DNA of 64,000 bases from JAHRAW01 sp965212085 (GTDB lineage: Bacteria > Pseudomonadota > Gammaproteobacteria > Arenicellales > Poriferihabitantaceae), in the NCBI GenBank assembly GCA_965212085.1, contig OZ243042.1, positions 682,001 through 746,000 on the forward strand, in the 5' to 3' direction. Positions within the stretch are counted from its first letter, which is position 1. Every line of letters begins with the position of its first letter. The position numbers and the translations under genes were made by a program. The notes below the pieces were generated by a model. It saw only the letters and a program-made list of their open reading frames with translations. It did not search any database and had not been told where the DNA came from. This document shows, in pieces, positions 43,195 through 52,876 of the stretch.

Positions 43195-43749
43195 TTAGCG
43201 TAGCCGGGCCAGCCGCCGCACTATACGCAACACCGCTTCGCGCCGCATTTCGGTTTCCAGGAAGCGCACTTCCTGTTCGGCCTGCAGTTCACGGTTGGGA
43301 TCGTAATCAAAGGCGCGCTCCAGGGTGATGGAGCGGGCGGGTTGCAGGATCGCGCCGTCGTCGCCACCGGTGTCGTCGCCACCGGTAATGCCGAAGACCA
43401 CCCGGTAGCGAAAGGCGTAGGCGGTGGCGCGGCCGGTGACGTCGGTGGTCAGCACTTGCCGTTCAAAGCGCGCCTCGCTCAGGTCAATGTGCGCCGTGCC
43501 CGCCCCCGGCTCCGACTCCACCACCGCCCCCCGTTGCACCAGCGCGTCGGACAGGCGTTCCACCAGATCACGATCCGCGCCGCTCACATGCACCCGCGCC
43601 AGTTCGGGCGGCAGGTCAACGCTGCCGCGCAGGTGAAAGCCGCAGCCGGCGAGCAGCGACAGGCCGACCAGCAGGCTCGCCACGCGCAATGTTTTTGGGC
43701 GCGGGGTTTTTGGGATTTCGGGTTGGTTATTCAGCATCGTTCTTTTCAT
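43195..43749 (-). CDS. lptE: LPS-assembly lipoprotein LptE
   Basis: A 184-residue lipoprotein that plugs the LptD barrel and delivers lipopolysaccharide to the outer membrane. After a long basic N-region the lipobox LLAGC ends at C36, followed at once by GFHLRGSVDLPPEL, the LptE signature. The end RFLETEMRREAVLRIVRRL is also typical. Its place between leuS and holA confirms the call. It marks the organism as having a Gram-negative outer membrane with LPS. Confidence 0.94.
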   Translation of the reverse strand: MKRTMLNNQPEIPKTPRPKTLRVASLLVGLSLLAGCGFHLRGSVDLPPELARVHVSGADRDLVERLSDALVQRGAVVESEPGAGTAHIDLSEARFERQVLTTDVTGRATAYAFRYRVVFGITGGDDTGGDDGAILQPARSITLERAFDYDPNRELQAEQEVRFLETEMRREAVLRIVRRLARLR

Positions 43750-43772
43750 CTATTTTTTCCAATCGCCCCGTT

Positions 43773-46307
43773 TCATTTTACGACTATATTCACCAGCCGG
43801 CCGGGCACCACGATGACTTTTTGCACCGCCTTGCCGTCGGTGTGCTTGCGGATTTTACCGTCGGCGCGGGCGGTGTTTTCGATCTCCTCGCGGCTGCTGT
43901 CCGCCGCCACTTCAATCTGGCCGCGCAGTTTTCCGTTGACCTGCACCGCCAGTTTGAGGGTGTCGCCGCTCAGCGCGTCTTCATCGGTCAACGGCCATTC
44001 GGCATCTATCACGTCGCCGGGCTCGCCGAGATCGCGCCACAATCGGTGGGCGATATGCGGCGTGATGGGCGCCATCACCCGGGTCATGGCCGCCAGTCCT
44101 TCGCGCAATACCGCAGCGCACTGCGGGCCCGCCGCCGGGTCGAAGCGGTCCATGGCGTTCAGCAACTCCATGCACGCGGCGATGACCGTGTTGTAGCGCA
44201 TCTTGCGGTAGTCGCGGTTGGCTTTTTTCAGCATGGCGTGAATCTGCCGGCGCAGCGCCAGCGCCTGCTGGTCTTCAAGGGCCGCGGCCCAGCCGCGTTT
44301 CGCCAAAGCCGGTTTGGCCGCCGCCACGGTTTCGGCGCTGCGCGCGGCCAGCTGCCACCAGCGCCGCAGGAAGCGGTGGGCGCCGGCCACCGCGTCGTCG
44401 TTCCATTCCAGGGCCTGTTCGGGGGGAGACGCGAACATCATGAACAGGCGCACGGTGTCGGCGCCGTAGCGGTCAATCATGGACTGGGGATCCACGGTAT
44501 TGCCCTTGGATTTGGACATCTTCGAGCCGTCCTTGAGCACCATCCCCTGGGTCAGCAGGTTGGTGAACGGCTCGTCGCTTTTGACCAGCCCGGCGTCGCG
44601 CAGCAGTTTGTGAAAAAAGCGCGCGTAGAGCAGGTGCAGCACCGCGTGTTCGATGCCGCCGATGTACTGATCCACCGGCAGCCAGTAATCGGCGCGTTCA
44701 TCAAGCATGGCGTCAGCGGCGTCCGGGCAGCAGTAGCGGTGAAAGTACCAGGACGATTCGACGAAGGTGTCGAAAGTGTCGGTCTCCCGGGTCGCCGCCT
44801 CAAGGCTTCCGGGCAGCGTGGTGTGCAGAAAATCCGCGTCGTCCTTGAGCGGCGACTGCACCCCGGAACAGGCGGCATCCTCGGGCAGCAGCACCGGCAG
44901 GTCCGCGTCCGGCACCGCCACCACGTTGTCATCGGAGTCGTACATCACCGGAATCGGGCAGCCCCAGTAACGCTGGCGCGAAACCCCCCAGTCGCGCAGG
45001 CGGTAATTGACCGTGCGCCTGCCGACCCCGGCTTTTTCGAGGTGGCCGGCGATGGCGTCGAACGACTGCGCGAAGTCCAGGCCGTCGAACGCGCCGGAGT
45101 TGATCAGGATGCCTTGTTTGGTGGTGAGCGCGGAGTGGCCGTAGTCATGAGGTGAGTCGTTCGCCGGCGAAACAGATGACACCCGTTCAATAACCGGGCG
45201 GATTTCGATGTCGTGGGCCACGGCGAATTCCCAGTCGCGCTGGTCGTGGGCCGGCACCGCCATGACCGCGCCGGTGCCGTATCCCATGAGCACGAAATTG
45301 GCCGCCCAGATGTTGATGCGCTCGCCGCTGATGGGGTGTTTGGCGGTGATGCCGAGGGGCACGCCCTTCTTTTCCATGGTCTCCAGTTCGGCCTCGGCGG
45401 TGGCGGCGTTTTTACATTCGCGCACGAAGGCCGCCACCCGCGCATCGCTTTCGGCGACCTTGCAGGCCAGGGGATGCTCGCCGGCGACGAACACCGCGGT
45501 GATGCCCATGAGGGTGTCGGGGCGCGTGGTATAGACGCCGAGTTGCGCGTTTCCTGCTTCGGTTATTTCGGTTCCTTCGGCGCCTTCAACCTCAAAATCG
45601 AACTCCACCCCTTCGGAGCGGCCGATCCAGTTGCGCTGCATGGTCTTGACCGACTCCGGCCAGCCGTCCAGTTTGTCAATGTCGTTCAACAACTCCTCGG
45701 CGTAGCCGGTGATGCGGATGAACCACTGGGAAATTTCGCGCCGCTCCACCACCGCCCCGGAGCGCCAGCCGCGGCCGTTCTCGACCTGCTCGTTGGCGAG
45801 CACGGTCTGCTCCACCGGGTCCCAGTTGACCATCGCCATTTTTTTGTAGGCCAGGCCCTTGTCCAGCAGGCGGTTGAAAAACCACTGCTCCCAGCGGTAG
45901 TACTCGGGCCGGCAGGTGGCCAGTTCGCGGCTCCAGTCGTAGGCGAAGCCGAGGCGCTTCAACTGGCCCTTCATATAGTCAATGTTGGCGTAGGTCCACT
46001 GCGCCGCCGGCATGCGCCGTTCGATGGCGGCGTTTTCCGCCGGCAGCCCGAACGCATCCCAGCCCATGGGTTGCAGCACGTTTTTGCCGAGCATGCGCTG
46101 GTAGCGGCTGATGACGTCGCCGATGGTGTAGTTGCGCACGTGCCCCATATGCAGCTGGCCGCTGGGGTAGGGCAGCATGGACAGGCAGTAAAACTTATCC
46201 CGGCCGGGGTCCTCGGTGACCACGAAGGAGCGGTTGTCGGCCCAGTACTTTTGCACGCCGGGCTCGATTTCGGACGGGTTGTATTCGTGGGTCATCGGGG
46301 TTGGCAT
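43773..46307 (-). CDS. leuS: Leucyl-tRNA synthetase
   Basis: An 844-residue class Ia synthetase charging tRNA-Leu. The HIGH motif is in MLPYPSGQLHMGHVRNY, the editing domain contains TTRPDTLMGITAVFVAGEHP, and the KMSKSK loop is GSKMSKSKGNTVDP. The length is close to the E. coli enzyme (860). It is the first gene of the leuS-lptE-holA-proA set; an alternative ATG lies four codons downstream of the chosen start. Confidence 0.97.
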   Translation of the reverse strand: MPTPMTHEYNPSEIEPGVQKYWADNRSFVVTEDPGRDKFYCLSMLPYPSGQLHMGHVRNYTIGDVISRYQRMLGKNVLQPMGWDAFGLPAENAAIERRMPAAQWTYANIDYMKGQLKRLGFAYDWSRELATCRPEYYRWEQWFFNRLLDKGLAYKKMAMVNWDPVEQTVLANEQVENGRGWRSGAVVERREISQWFIRITGYAEELLNDIDKLDGWPESVKTMQRNWIGRSEGVEFDFEVEGAEGTEITEAGNAQLGVYTTRPDTLMGITAVFVAGEHPLACKVAESDARVAAFVRECKNAATAEAELETMEKKGVPLGITAKHPISGERINIWAANFVLMGYGTGAVMAVPAHDQRDWEFAVAHDIEIRPVIERVSSVSPANDSPHDYGHSALTTKQGILINSGAFDGLDFAQSFDAIAGHLEKAGVGRRTVNYRLRDWGVSRQRYWGCPIPVMYDSDDNVVAVPDADLPVLLPEDAACSGVQSPLKDDADFLHTTLPGSLEAATRETDTFDTFVESSWYFHRYCCPDAADAMLDERADYWLPVDQYIGGIEHAVLHLLYARFFHKLLRDAGLVKSDEPFTNLLTQGMVLKDGSKMSKSKGNTVDPQSMIDRYGADTVRLFMMFASPPEQALEWNDDAVAGAHRFLRRWWQLAARSAETVAAAKPALAKRGWAAALEDQQALALRRQIHAMLKKANRDYRKMRYNTVIAACMELLNAMDRFDPAAGPQCAAVLREGLAAMTRVMAPITPHIAHRLWRDLGEPGDVIDAEWPLTDEDALSGDTLKLAVQVNGKLRGQIEVAADSSREEIENTARADGKIRKHTDGKAVQKVIVVPGRLVNIVVK

Positions 46308-46361
46308 GGAGAGAGAAAAATAAAAACGGTGCGCGGCTGCGAAGATTATAAAACGAGAACG

Positions 46362-47294
46362 TTATCCACTTGCCCGTCCTCGTAAGACCGGTTCAGGATC
46401 CGAAGCATGAAACGCAACACAGTCCGGGCAATAACCGCTCAGCCTGCTTTTCATAACCCGGATTGCTTCGGGGTTGTTATCGACCAGTAAAAACCGGCGG
46501 TTGTTTTTCGCCGCCGCGTCTCCCGTGGAACCGCTGCCCGCAAAAAAATCCACAACCAAATCATTTGCGTTTGAGTGAACTTTTATAATCCGTTCCAGCA
46601 CACCAAGCGGTTTTTGGGTGGCGTAGCCCGTTTTCTCTTTGCCGTTCGGGCTGACTATCGTATGCCACCAAACATCCGTGGGTGTTTTTCCGCGCGCCGC
46701 TTTTTCCGGACCAACAAGACCCGGTGCCATATAGGGAATGCGGTCCATTTCATTATAATTGAACACATAATTTTTGGGGTTTTTCACATACCAAAAAATC
46801 GTGTCGTGTTTGGCCGGCCATTTTTTCGTGCTCCTCGCGCCGTAATCGTAAGCCCAAATAATTTCATTCATAAAGCAATCGCGCCCGAACACTTCGTCCA
46901 GCGCAATTTTGCAGTAGTGCGCTTCTCTATAATCTATATGCAGAAAAAAACTGCCATTGTCTGACAGTATCCGCCGGGCTTCGCTCAGGCGTGGCCGAAG
47001 AAACGCTTGAAAGTCGTCAAAATAATCATCGTACCCGGAAGCCCCGAGTTTTGTCGTCTTATACCGCCGGCCCTGGTATCCGATTCTATCACCGTTCGGG
47101 TCTCGGATGGTTTTGATTCGCTCCCTTTCCTGCCGCTTGCCCGTATTGAACGGCGGGTCAATGTAAATCAATCGGGCAATCCCATCGTTTAGCGAGCGGA
47201 TAAACGCCAAATTATCGGAAAAGACAATTTTATTACCCGTTCCCGTTGTAGTGCCAGCCAAAAGATCACTTGGATTATCACTGGTTTTTTTCAT
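46362..47294 (-). CDS. Orphan DNA methyltransferase (beta class)
   Basis: A 310-residue DNA methyltransferase starting MKKTSDNPSD. The catalytic motif is DPPF at 46-49 (IYIDPPFNTGKR) and the AdoMet motif FAGSGST at 251-257, with TGYATQKPLGVLERII before it, so it is of the beta class. No restriction endonuclease gene adjoins it: leuS lies downstream and dnaG is divergent. It is AT-richer than both neighbours, consistent with acquisition. It may be a solitary regulator methylase or the remainder of a lost R-M pair. The frame runs on far upstream by chance antisense to dnaG and rpoD; the start was chosen at the first codon of homologous-looking sequence. Confidence 0.88.
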   Translation of the reverse strand: MKKTSDNPSDLLAGTTTGTGNKIVFSDNLAFIRSLNDGIARLIYIDPPFNTGKRQERERIKTIRDPNGDRIGYQGRRYKTTKLGASGYDDYFDDFQAFLRPRLSEARRILSDNGSFFLHIDYREAHYCKIALDEVFGRDCFMNEIIWAYDYGARSTKKWPAKHDTIFWYVKNPKNYVFNYNEMDRIPYMAPGLVGPEKAARGKTPTDVWWHTIVSPNGKEKTGYATQKPLGVLERIIKVHSNANDLVVDFFAGSGSTGDAAAKNNRRFLLVDNNPEAIRVMKSRLSGYCPDCVAFHASDPEPVLRGRASG

Positions 47295-47429
47295 TTTTTC
47301 ACGGCGCCCGTTGCCCCCACATGTCTTGCGGAGTATAGCAGATATTCTCCCGCCGTTCCCTTTGGCGCCCCTGCCGGGTTGAGGAGTCCGATGGGCGGAT
47401 ACGCCGCCACCCCACCCGCCTCCATAGAG

Positions 47430-47435
47430 TAAAAT
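47430..47435 (+). promoter_or_regulatory. -10-like element just before dnaG
   Basis: TAAAAT (5 of 6) ends 6 bases before the dnaG ATG, with no good -35 box at 16-18 bases. If used, the transcript would start at or next to the ATG. The 147-base divergent gap holds no gene. Confidence 0.3.
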
Positions 47436-47441
47436 CCCGCC

Positions 47442-49292
47442 ATGGCCGGCAAAATTCCCCAGGCGTTCATTGACCAGGTGCTGATCCGGGTGGACATCGT
47501 TGACGTCATTGACCGGCGCGTGCCGCTGACCAAAAAGGGCAAGGAATACCAGGCCTGCTGCCCGTTCCACGACGAGAAGACCCCGTCGTTCACGGTCAGC
47601 CCCACCAAGCAGTTCTATCATTGCTTCGGCTGCGGCGCCCACGGCACCGCCATCGGCTTTCTCATGGACTACGCCAACCTCGGGTTCATTGATGCGGTGG
47701 AAGAGTTGGCGGAAGGGGCCGGGCTGCAAATGCCGGAACGCGGCGGGTCGCAGCCGGGACAGGCCGGGTCCGCCGCTTCCGGTGAAGATTCCCCGGCGCC
47801 GCTTCTGGCCATCGTCGAGGAAGCCGGCCGCTGGTTCCGGCAGCAACTGCGCACGCCCGAAGCAAAACAGGCCATCGCCTACCTCAAGGGGCGCGGCCTG
47901 GACGGGCGCATCGCCGCGGAATTCGGCATCGGCTACGCCCCGGACGGCTGGGACAATTTGCTGCGCGCCCTCGGCGGCGATTCCGGCAATTCCGGTAATG
48001 CGGCCCGCCAACAGCAGTTGCTGAAAGCGGGGCTGGTGGCAAAGCGCGACAAAACAGGCGCCCAATCCGGTTCCGGCACCGGTTCCGATTTCTACGACCG
48101 CTTCCGTAGCCGAATCATTTTTCCTATTGAAGACCATCGCGGCCGGGTGGTGGCTTTCGGCGGGCGCATTCTCGGCGACGGCGAACCCAAATACCTGAAC
48201 TCCCCGGAAACCCCCCTGTTTCATAAAGGCGCGGAACTCTACGGGCTGCACCGCGCGCGGCGGGAGATCGGCCTTGAAGGCCGCAGCATCGTGGTGGAAG
48301 GCTACATGGACGTGGTCAGCCTCGCCCAGTTCGGCGTCAACAACGCGGTCGCCACCCTCGGCACCGCCACCACGCGCACCCACGTGCAGCGATTGTTTCG
48401 GCTGGCCGCGGAAATCGTGTTTTGCTTTGACGGCGACCGCGCCGGACGCGCCGCGGCGTGGAAGGCGATGCAGGCGGCGCTGCCGGAAATGCGCGATGGC
48501 CGGCAACTCGGCTTCCTGTTTTTGCCCGAGGGCGAGGACCCGGACACCGTGGTGCGCGCCGAGAACAAGGCCGGATTTGACGGGCGCGTGGCGCGGGCAT
48601 CGCCGCTGGCGGATTTTTTGTTCGACTCCCTGATCAGTCAGGTGGACATGGAGCGCATGGATGGCCGCGCGCGGCTGGTGAGCCTGGCGAGGCCGCTGCT
48701 CGAGCAACTGCCCCGTGGCGCATTGCGGGAGATGATGTTCACCCGCCTGTCCTCGGTGAGCGGCCTGTCCGGGGAGCAACTCGGAAAAAGCGACGGGGAA
48801 GCGCTCATGGTGCGCGAACGCGGAATCCGGAAAAGCAAGCCGCCGGCCCAGGGGCAAATTTCGCCGCTGGCGCTGGCCACCAGCCTGCTGCTGCAGAACC
48901 CGGATTTGGCGGCCACGATTCCCGACCCGCAGCCCCTGCAAAAACTGAATATCCGGGGCGCGCAAGTGCTGCTGGGGCTGCTCGGGAAAATCGCCCGGGA
49001 CCCGGACATTACCACCGCCCGCCTGCTGGAGTCGTTGCGCGGCGACCCGGCCCACGCCTACCTTGAAAAACTGGCCACGCGCCGCAATCTCATTGAGCGG
49101 GGGGTGCTGGCCGCCCAGTTCAACGACCTCCTCGCCCGCCTGCTGGAGAACCACGCCGAGCAACGCCGCCTGTCGCTGATCGAGAAGCTCCGGCAGGGGC
49201 CGGCGGGGGCCGAGAAACAGGCGCTGAAGCGGGAGATGAAGGCGTTGCTGGAGGCGCGAAAAGAGACCTTCAAAGCGCCCGCCGGGGATTGA
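47442..49292 (+). CDS. dnaG: DNA primase
   Basis: A 616-residue primase that makes RNA primers for replication. The N-terminal zinc ribbon is CCPFHDEKTPSFTVSPTKQ followed by FYHCFGCGAHG; the catalytic core has DRFRSRIIFPI and the TOPRIM region VVEGYMDVVSL with FCFDGDRAGRAA. The C-terminal part is the DnaB-binding helical domain. It precedes rpoD as in the macromolecular-synthesis operon, but rpsU, often first in that operon, is not upstream here. Confidence 0.97.
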   Translation: MAGKIPQAFIDQVLIRVDIVDVIDRRVPLTKKGKEYQACCPFHDEKTPSFTVSPTKQFYHCFGCGAHGTAIGFLMDYANLGFIDAVEELAEGAGLQMPERGGSQPGQAGSAASGEDSPAPLLAIVEEAGRWFRQQLRTPEAKQAIAYLKGRGLDGRIAAEFGIGYAPDGWDNLLRALGGDSGNSGNAARQQQLLKAGLVAKRDKTGAQSGSGTGSDFYDRFRSRIIFPIEDHRGRVVAFGGRILGDGEPKYLNSPETPLFHKGAELYGLHRARREIGLEGRSIVVEGYMDVVSLAQFGVNNAVATLGTATTRTHVQRLFRLAAEIVFCFDGDRAGRAAAWKAMQAALPEMRDGRQLGFLFLPEGEDPDTVVRAENKAGFDGRVARASPLADFLFDSLISQVDMERMDGRARLVSLARPLLEQLPRGALREMMFTRLSSVSGLSGEQLGKSDGEALMVRERGIRKSKPPAQGQISPLALATSLLLQNPDLAATIPDPQPLQKLNIRGAQVLLGLLGKIARDPDITTARLLESLRGDPAHAYLEKLATRRNLIERGVLAAQFNDLLARLLENHAEQRRLSLIEKLRQGPAGAEKQALKREMKALLEARKETFKAPAGD

Positions 49293-49315
49293 AAGGGCCG
49301 GCTTCGTGATACAAT
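49289..49315 (+). promoter_or_regulatory. Candidate promoter of rpoD
   Basis: TTGAAA (5 of 6) at 49289-49294, overlapping the dnaG stop, and TACAAT (5 of 6) at 49310-49315. The spacer of 15 bases is short for sigma-70. The ATG of rpoD is at 49413. Confidence 0.4.
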
Positions 49316-49412
49316 CCGCGGTCGCATTTCCGGCGCCGGCCTGCGTTGGGGCTTTTCTGCGCCGGAGACTTTTCCCGATTGGTGATTCAAAGCATGGCCA
49401 TGGCTGAATGAT

Positions 49413-51440
49413 ATGACCACTAAAACCCAAAACCAAAACACCCCGGACAAAGCCGCCGAAGCCGGGGCGGCGTCCGCCGGAAGCGGCCACGACCGGCAGC
49501 CGCAATCCGACCTCAAAAAACTGGTCCTCAAAGGCAAGGCCCAGGGCTTTTTGACCTACGCCGAGATCAACGACCACCTGCCGGAGAACATGCACGACAC
49601 CGACCAGATCGAGGTCGTGGTCAACATGATCAACGACATGGGCATCGAGGTGGTGGACAAGGCCCCGGACAGCGACAGCATGACCCTGAAGCGCGACAAC
49701 CCGGAGGACGAGGAGGTCGCCGAGGAAGTCGGCGCGGCCCTCAAAACCGCGGTGGAAAGCGAGTTCGGGCGCACCACCGACCCGGTGCGTATGTACATGC
49801 GCGAGATGGGCACCGTCGAGCTGCTGACCAGGGAAGATGAAATCGCCCTCGCCAAGCGCATCGAAGCCGGCAACCGCCAAAGCGCGCAGGCGGTGGCGCT
49901 GAGCCCGCGGGCGATCCGGTTGCTGCTGGACCTGGGCGCCAACATCGAGGCCGGCGAGGTTAAACTGACCGACCTCATCGTTGATTTCATGAAGCTCAAC
50001 GCGCTGGACGATGAAACCGTGGCCACCCCCGGCGCGCCCGGACAAAACGCCGCGAAAAAAGAGGAAGAGGCGCCGAGCGGCCCGGAGCTGGCCGACGCCA
50101 TCGCCCGTTTCAGGCGCATGCGCCGCACCTGGCGGGCGCTCGAGCGGGCTTGGGAGAGCCACGGCATCGGCAGCAAACAGGCGCTCAAAAACCGCATGAA
50201 ACTGGGCGATGAATTCCTGCAGATGAAGTTCGTGCCGGCGCGGCTCGAAGTGCTGACCGCCACCCTGCACAACAGCATGAACGAGGTGCGCGACCACGAG
50301 CGGCAAATCGTCACCTACTGCGTCACCTACGGCAAGGCGCCGCGCAAGCTTTTTCTCAAGTATTTCAGCGACTGCGAAACCGACTCCCGCTGGTTCGACA
50401 AACTGGTCAAGGCCAGCCCCGACCAAGCCGCCAAACTGGAACGGCACCGCGACACCGTGGCCGAGAGTTTCCGGCTGTTCCTGGAATGCCGGCGCAAAAC
50501 CGGCCTCGAAATCAGCCAACTCAAGGATTTGAGCCGCAAGCTTTCCATCGGCGAAGCCAGGGCGCGGCGCGCCAAAAAGGAAATGGTCGAGGCCAACCTG
50601 CGGCTGGTGATTTCCATCGCCAAAAAATACACCAACCGCGGCTTGCAGTTCCTCGACCTGATTCAGGAAGGCAACATCGGCCTGATGAAGGCGGTGGACA
50701 AGTTTGAATACCGCCGCGGCTACAAATTTTCCACCTACGCCACGTGGTGGATTCGCCAGGCCATCACGCGCTCCATCGCCGACCAGGCGCGCACCATCCG
50801 CATCCCCGTGCATATGATCGAGACCATCAACAAACTGAACCGGGTGTCGCGCGCAATTTTGCAGGCCCAGGGCAAAGAACCATCGGCCAAAGACATCGCC
50901 GCAGAAATGATTTTTCAAGAGATGCTGGGCAAAACCCCAACCCCGGAACTCAAAAAGGAAATTCAGGAACTGCGCGACAAAATGTGGCCAAAAGAGTTGG
51001 TGGACAAAGGCAAGAAGGGGATTAAAAACCTGCCGCAGCCGGTTGCCAAAGATATAAAGATGATTGAGCCAAAGGTTCGCAAGGTGATGAAAATCTCCAA
51101 GGAGCCGATTTCCATGGAAATGCCCATCGGCGACGACGAGGACTCGCACCTCGGCGATTTCATCGAGGACAAAAACATCAAGGCGCCCATCGACATCGCC
51201 ACCAGTTCCGGCCTCAAAAACGCCACCCAGGAAGTCCTCGATTCGCTCACCGAACGCGAAGCCAAGGTCCTGCAAATGCGCTTCGGCATCGGCATGAACA
51301 CCGACCACACCCTCGAAGAAGTCGGCAAACAGTTCGACGTCACCCGCGAACGCATCCGCCAGATAGAAGCCAAAGCCTTGAGAAAACTGCGCCACCCAAG
51401 CCGCTCCGACCACCTGCGCAGTTTTCTGGATAACACCTGA
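49413..51440 (+). CDS. rpoD: RNA polymerase primary sigma factor (sigma-70)
   Basis: A 675-residue housekeeping sigma factor. Region 1.1 (LKKLVLKGKAQGFLTYAEI), region 1.2 (DPVRMYMREMGTVELLTRE), the non-conserved region, then region 2 (MVEANLRLVISIAKKY, YKFSTYATWWIRQAITRS), region 3 and region 4 (TLEEVGKQFDVTRERIRQIE) are all present in order. An additional lysine-rich stretch (about 513-560) lies in region 3. Length is above the E. coli 613 residues. tRNA-Ile2 follows 25 bases after the stop and is probably processed from the same transcript. Confidence 0.97.
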   Translation: MTTKTQNQNTPDKAAEAGAASAGSGHDRQPQSDLKKLVLKGKAQGFLTYAEINDHLPENMHDTDQIEVVVNMINDMGIEVVDKAPDSDSMTLKRDNPEDEEVAEEVGAALKTAVESEFGRTTDPVRMYMREMGTVELLTREDEIALAKRIEAGNRQSAQAVALSPRAIRLLLDLGANIEAGEVKLTDLIVDFMKLNALDDETVATPGAPGQNAAKKEEEAPSGPELADAIARFRRMRRTWRALERAWESHGIGSKQALKNRMKLGDEFLQMKFVPARLEVLTATLHNSMNEVRDHERQIVTYCVTYGKAPRKLFLKYFSDCETDSRWFDKLVKASPDQAAKLERHRDTVAESFRLFLECRRKTGLEISQLKDLSRKLSIGEARARRAKKEMVEANLRLVISIAKKYTNRGLQFLDLIQEGNIGLMKAVDKFEYRRGYKFSTYATWWIRQAITRSIADQARTIRIPVHMIETINKLNRVSRAILQAQGKEPSAKDIAAEMIFQEMLGKTPTPELKKEIQELRDKMWPKELVDKGKKGIKNLPQPVAKDIKMIEPKVRKVMKISKEPISMEMPIGDDEDSHLGDFIEDKNIKAPIDIATSSGLKNATQEVLDSLTEREAKVLQMRFGIGMNTDHTLEEVGKQFDVTRERIRQIEAKALRKLRHPSRSDHLRSFLDNT

Positions 51441-51465
51441 AAGACCGGACCGCAGTTCTCCCGCC

Positions 51466-51542
<77 letters not shown>

Positions 51543-51562
51543 TACTCACGGACATTGCCCTG

Positions 51563-52822
51563 CTATCTCCACCCCGCCATCTCCAGCATGGCGTGGAGCA
51601 ACACGTTGCAGCCGGCTTCCAGGTCGCGCGGCTTTGCGGTTTCGGCTTCGTTGTGGCTGAGTCCGCCCTCGCAGGGCACGAATATCATCGCGGTCGGCAC
51701 GACGGCGCTCAGCTGGCAGGCGTCGTGGCCGGCGCCGGAGACCATGTCGCGGTGGCGGTAGTTCAGTTTGGCGGCGGCGTCGCGCACCGCGGTGATGCAG
51801 CGCGGGTCAAACTTCACCGGCGGGCAGTTCCAGATTTCCGCCACATCAACATGGCATCCGCCTCCGGCGGCGATTTCATCGCAGCATGCCCGGAAGGTGC
51901 CGCACATTTGCGCCAGCGTTCCGGCGTCGGGATGGCGCATATCCAGCGAGAAACACGCGCTGCCGGGGATGGTGTTTCGCGACTGCGGCTCCACCGTCAT
52001 TTTGGCGGCGGTGCCGACGCCGTGGGGGGCGTGTTCCAGGGCGATGCGTTGCGCCGCCTGAACCAGTTTGGCGGCGGCCACCAGCGCATCCCGGCGGCCG
52101 GGCATCGGCGTTGAGCCGGCGTGGGCGTCCTGGCCGCTGACGGTTATATCGTACCAGCGCAACGCCTGGCCGCCCATGACCACGCCGATGGTGTCGCCCT
52201 CCCGTTCCAGAATCGGGCCCTGTTCAATGTGCGCTTCGAAAAACGCGCCGATGGGATGCTCGCCGCAACGCTGTTCGCCGAAGTAGCCGATGCGCTTCAG
52301 TTCAGCGGCCAAGGTCTTGCCTTCGGCGTCCTCCCGCGACCACGCGAACTCTTTTTCAAACGCGCCGGCGAACACCCCCGAAGCGATCATCGCCGGGGCG
52401 AAGCGGCAGCCTTCCTCGTTGGTCCACACCGCGACTTCCACCGCGGCCTCGGTCTCGATGTCGTGGTCGTTGAGGGCGCGCACGACTTCGAGGGCCGCCA
52501 GCACGCCGTAGACGCCGTCGAATTTTCCGCCGTGGGGCTGGGTGTCGAGGTGGCTGCCGGAGACCACCGGCGGCAGGCGGTTGTTGCGGCCGTCGCGGCG
52601 GGCGAAAATATTGCCCATATCGTCAATGGTGACCGCGCAGCCGGCCTCGCGGCACCACGCCACCAGCAAATCCCGGCCCGCGCGGTCTTCGTCGGTCAGC
52701 GTCAACCGGCTCGACCCGCCGGCGACGCCGGGGCCGATCTCGCCCATGCGCATGATGCTGTCCCACAGCCGCTCGCCGTTGGTTCGAATGTCCGGGCTGA
52801 GGTTTGAACGCGAATCGGTCAT
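51563..52822 (-). CDS. M20 family N-carbamoyl-amino acid hydrolase / allantoate amidohydrolase-like
   Basis: A 419-residue zinc amidohydrolase of the hydantoinase/carbamoylase branch of M20. Metal ligands are visible in GSHLDTQPHGGKFDG, WTNEEGCRFAPAM and the late PCEGGLSHNEAE; FFEAHIEQGPILE and DAHAGSTPM are also typical. It would cleave an N-carbamoyl amino acid or allantoate to free amine, carbon dioxide and ammonia. No hydantoinase or allantoinase gene is adjacent, so the substrate is open. It is transcribed toward tRNA-Ile2 with 20 bases between them. Confidence 0.9.
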   Translation of the reverse strand: MTDSRSNLSPDIRTNGERLWDSIMRMGEIGPGVAGGSSRLTLTDEDRAGRDLLVAWCREAGCAVTIDDMGNIFARRDGRNNRLPPVVSGSHLDTQPHGGKFDGVYGVLAALEVVRALNDHDIETEAAVEVAVWTNEEGCRFAPAMIASGVFAGAFEKEFAWSREDAEGKTLAAELKRIGYFGEQRCGEHPIGAFFEAHIEQGPILEREGDTIGVVMGGQALRWYDITVSGQDAHAGSTPMPGRRDALVAAAKLVQAAQRIALEHAPHGVGTAAKMTVEPQSRNTIPGSACFSLDMRHPDAGTLAQMCGTFRACCDEIAAGGGCHVDVAEIWNCPPVKFDPRCITAVRDAAAKLNYRHRDMVSGAGHDACQLSAVVPTAMIFVPCEGGLSHNEAETAKPRDLEAGCNVLLHAMLEMAGWR

Positions 52823-52863
52823 CGGTGGTCGCCGTGGTCATCAACGCCCCGGCATGGTAGGAG

Positions 52864-52869
52864 TATAAT
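52864..52869 (+). promoter_or_regulatory. -10-like element immediately before cysC
   Basis: A perfect TATAAT ends 7 bases before the cysC ATG at 52877; the -35 position shows only a weak match. A start 6-7 bases downstream would fall on the ATG, giving a leaderless or nearly leaderless mRNA. Confidence 0.4.
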
Positions 52870-52876
52870 CCGCGGC

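Noticed and set aside
43689..46385. Long plus-strand open frames opposite leuS and lptE.
   Set aside because: They are antisense to LeuS with intact HIGH and KMSKSK motifs, contain His/Gly/Val-rich low-complexity sequence and no ribosome sites.
46362..51413. A single minus-strand open frame of more than 1600 codons spanning dnaG and rpoD.
   Set aside because: Only its last 310 codons encode a protein (the methyltransferase). The rest lies antisense to two clear essential genes and is a by-product of GC-rich codon bias, with low-complexity sequence and no motif.
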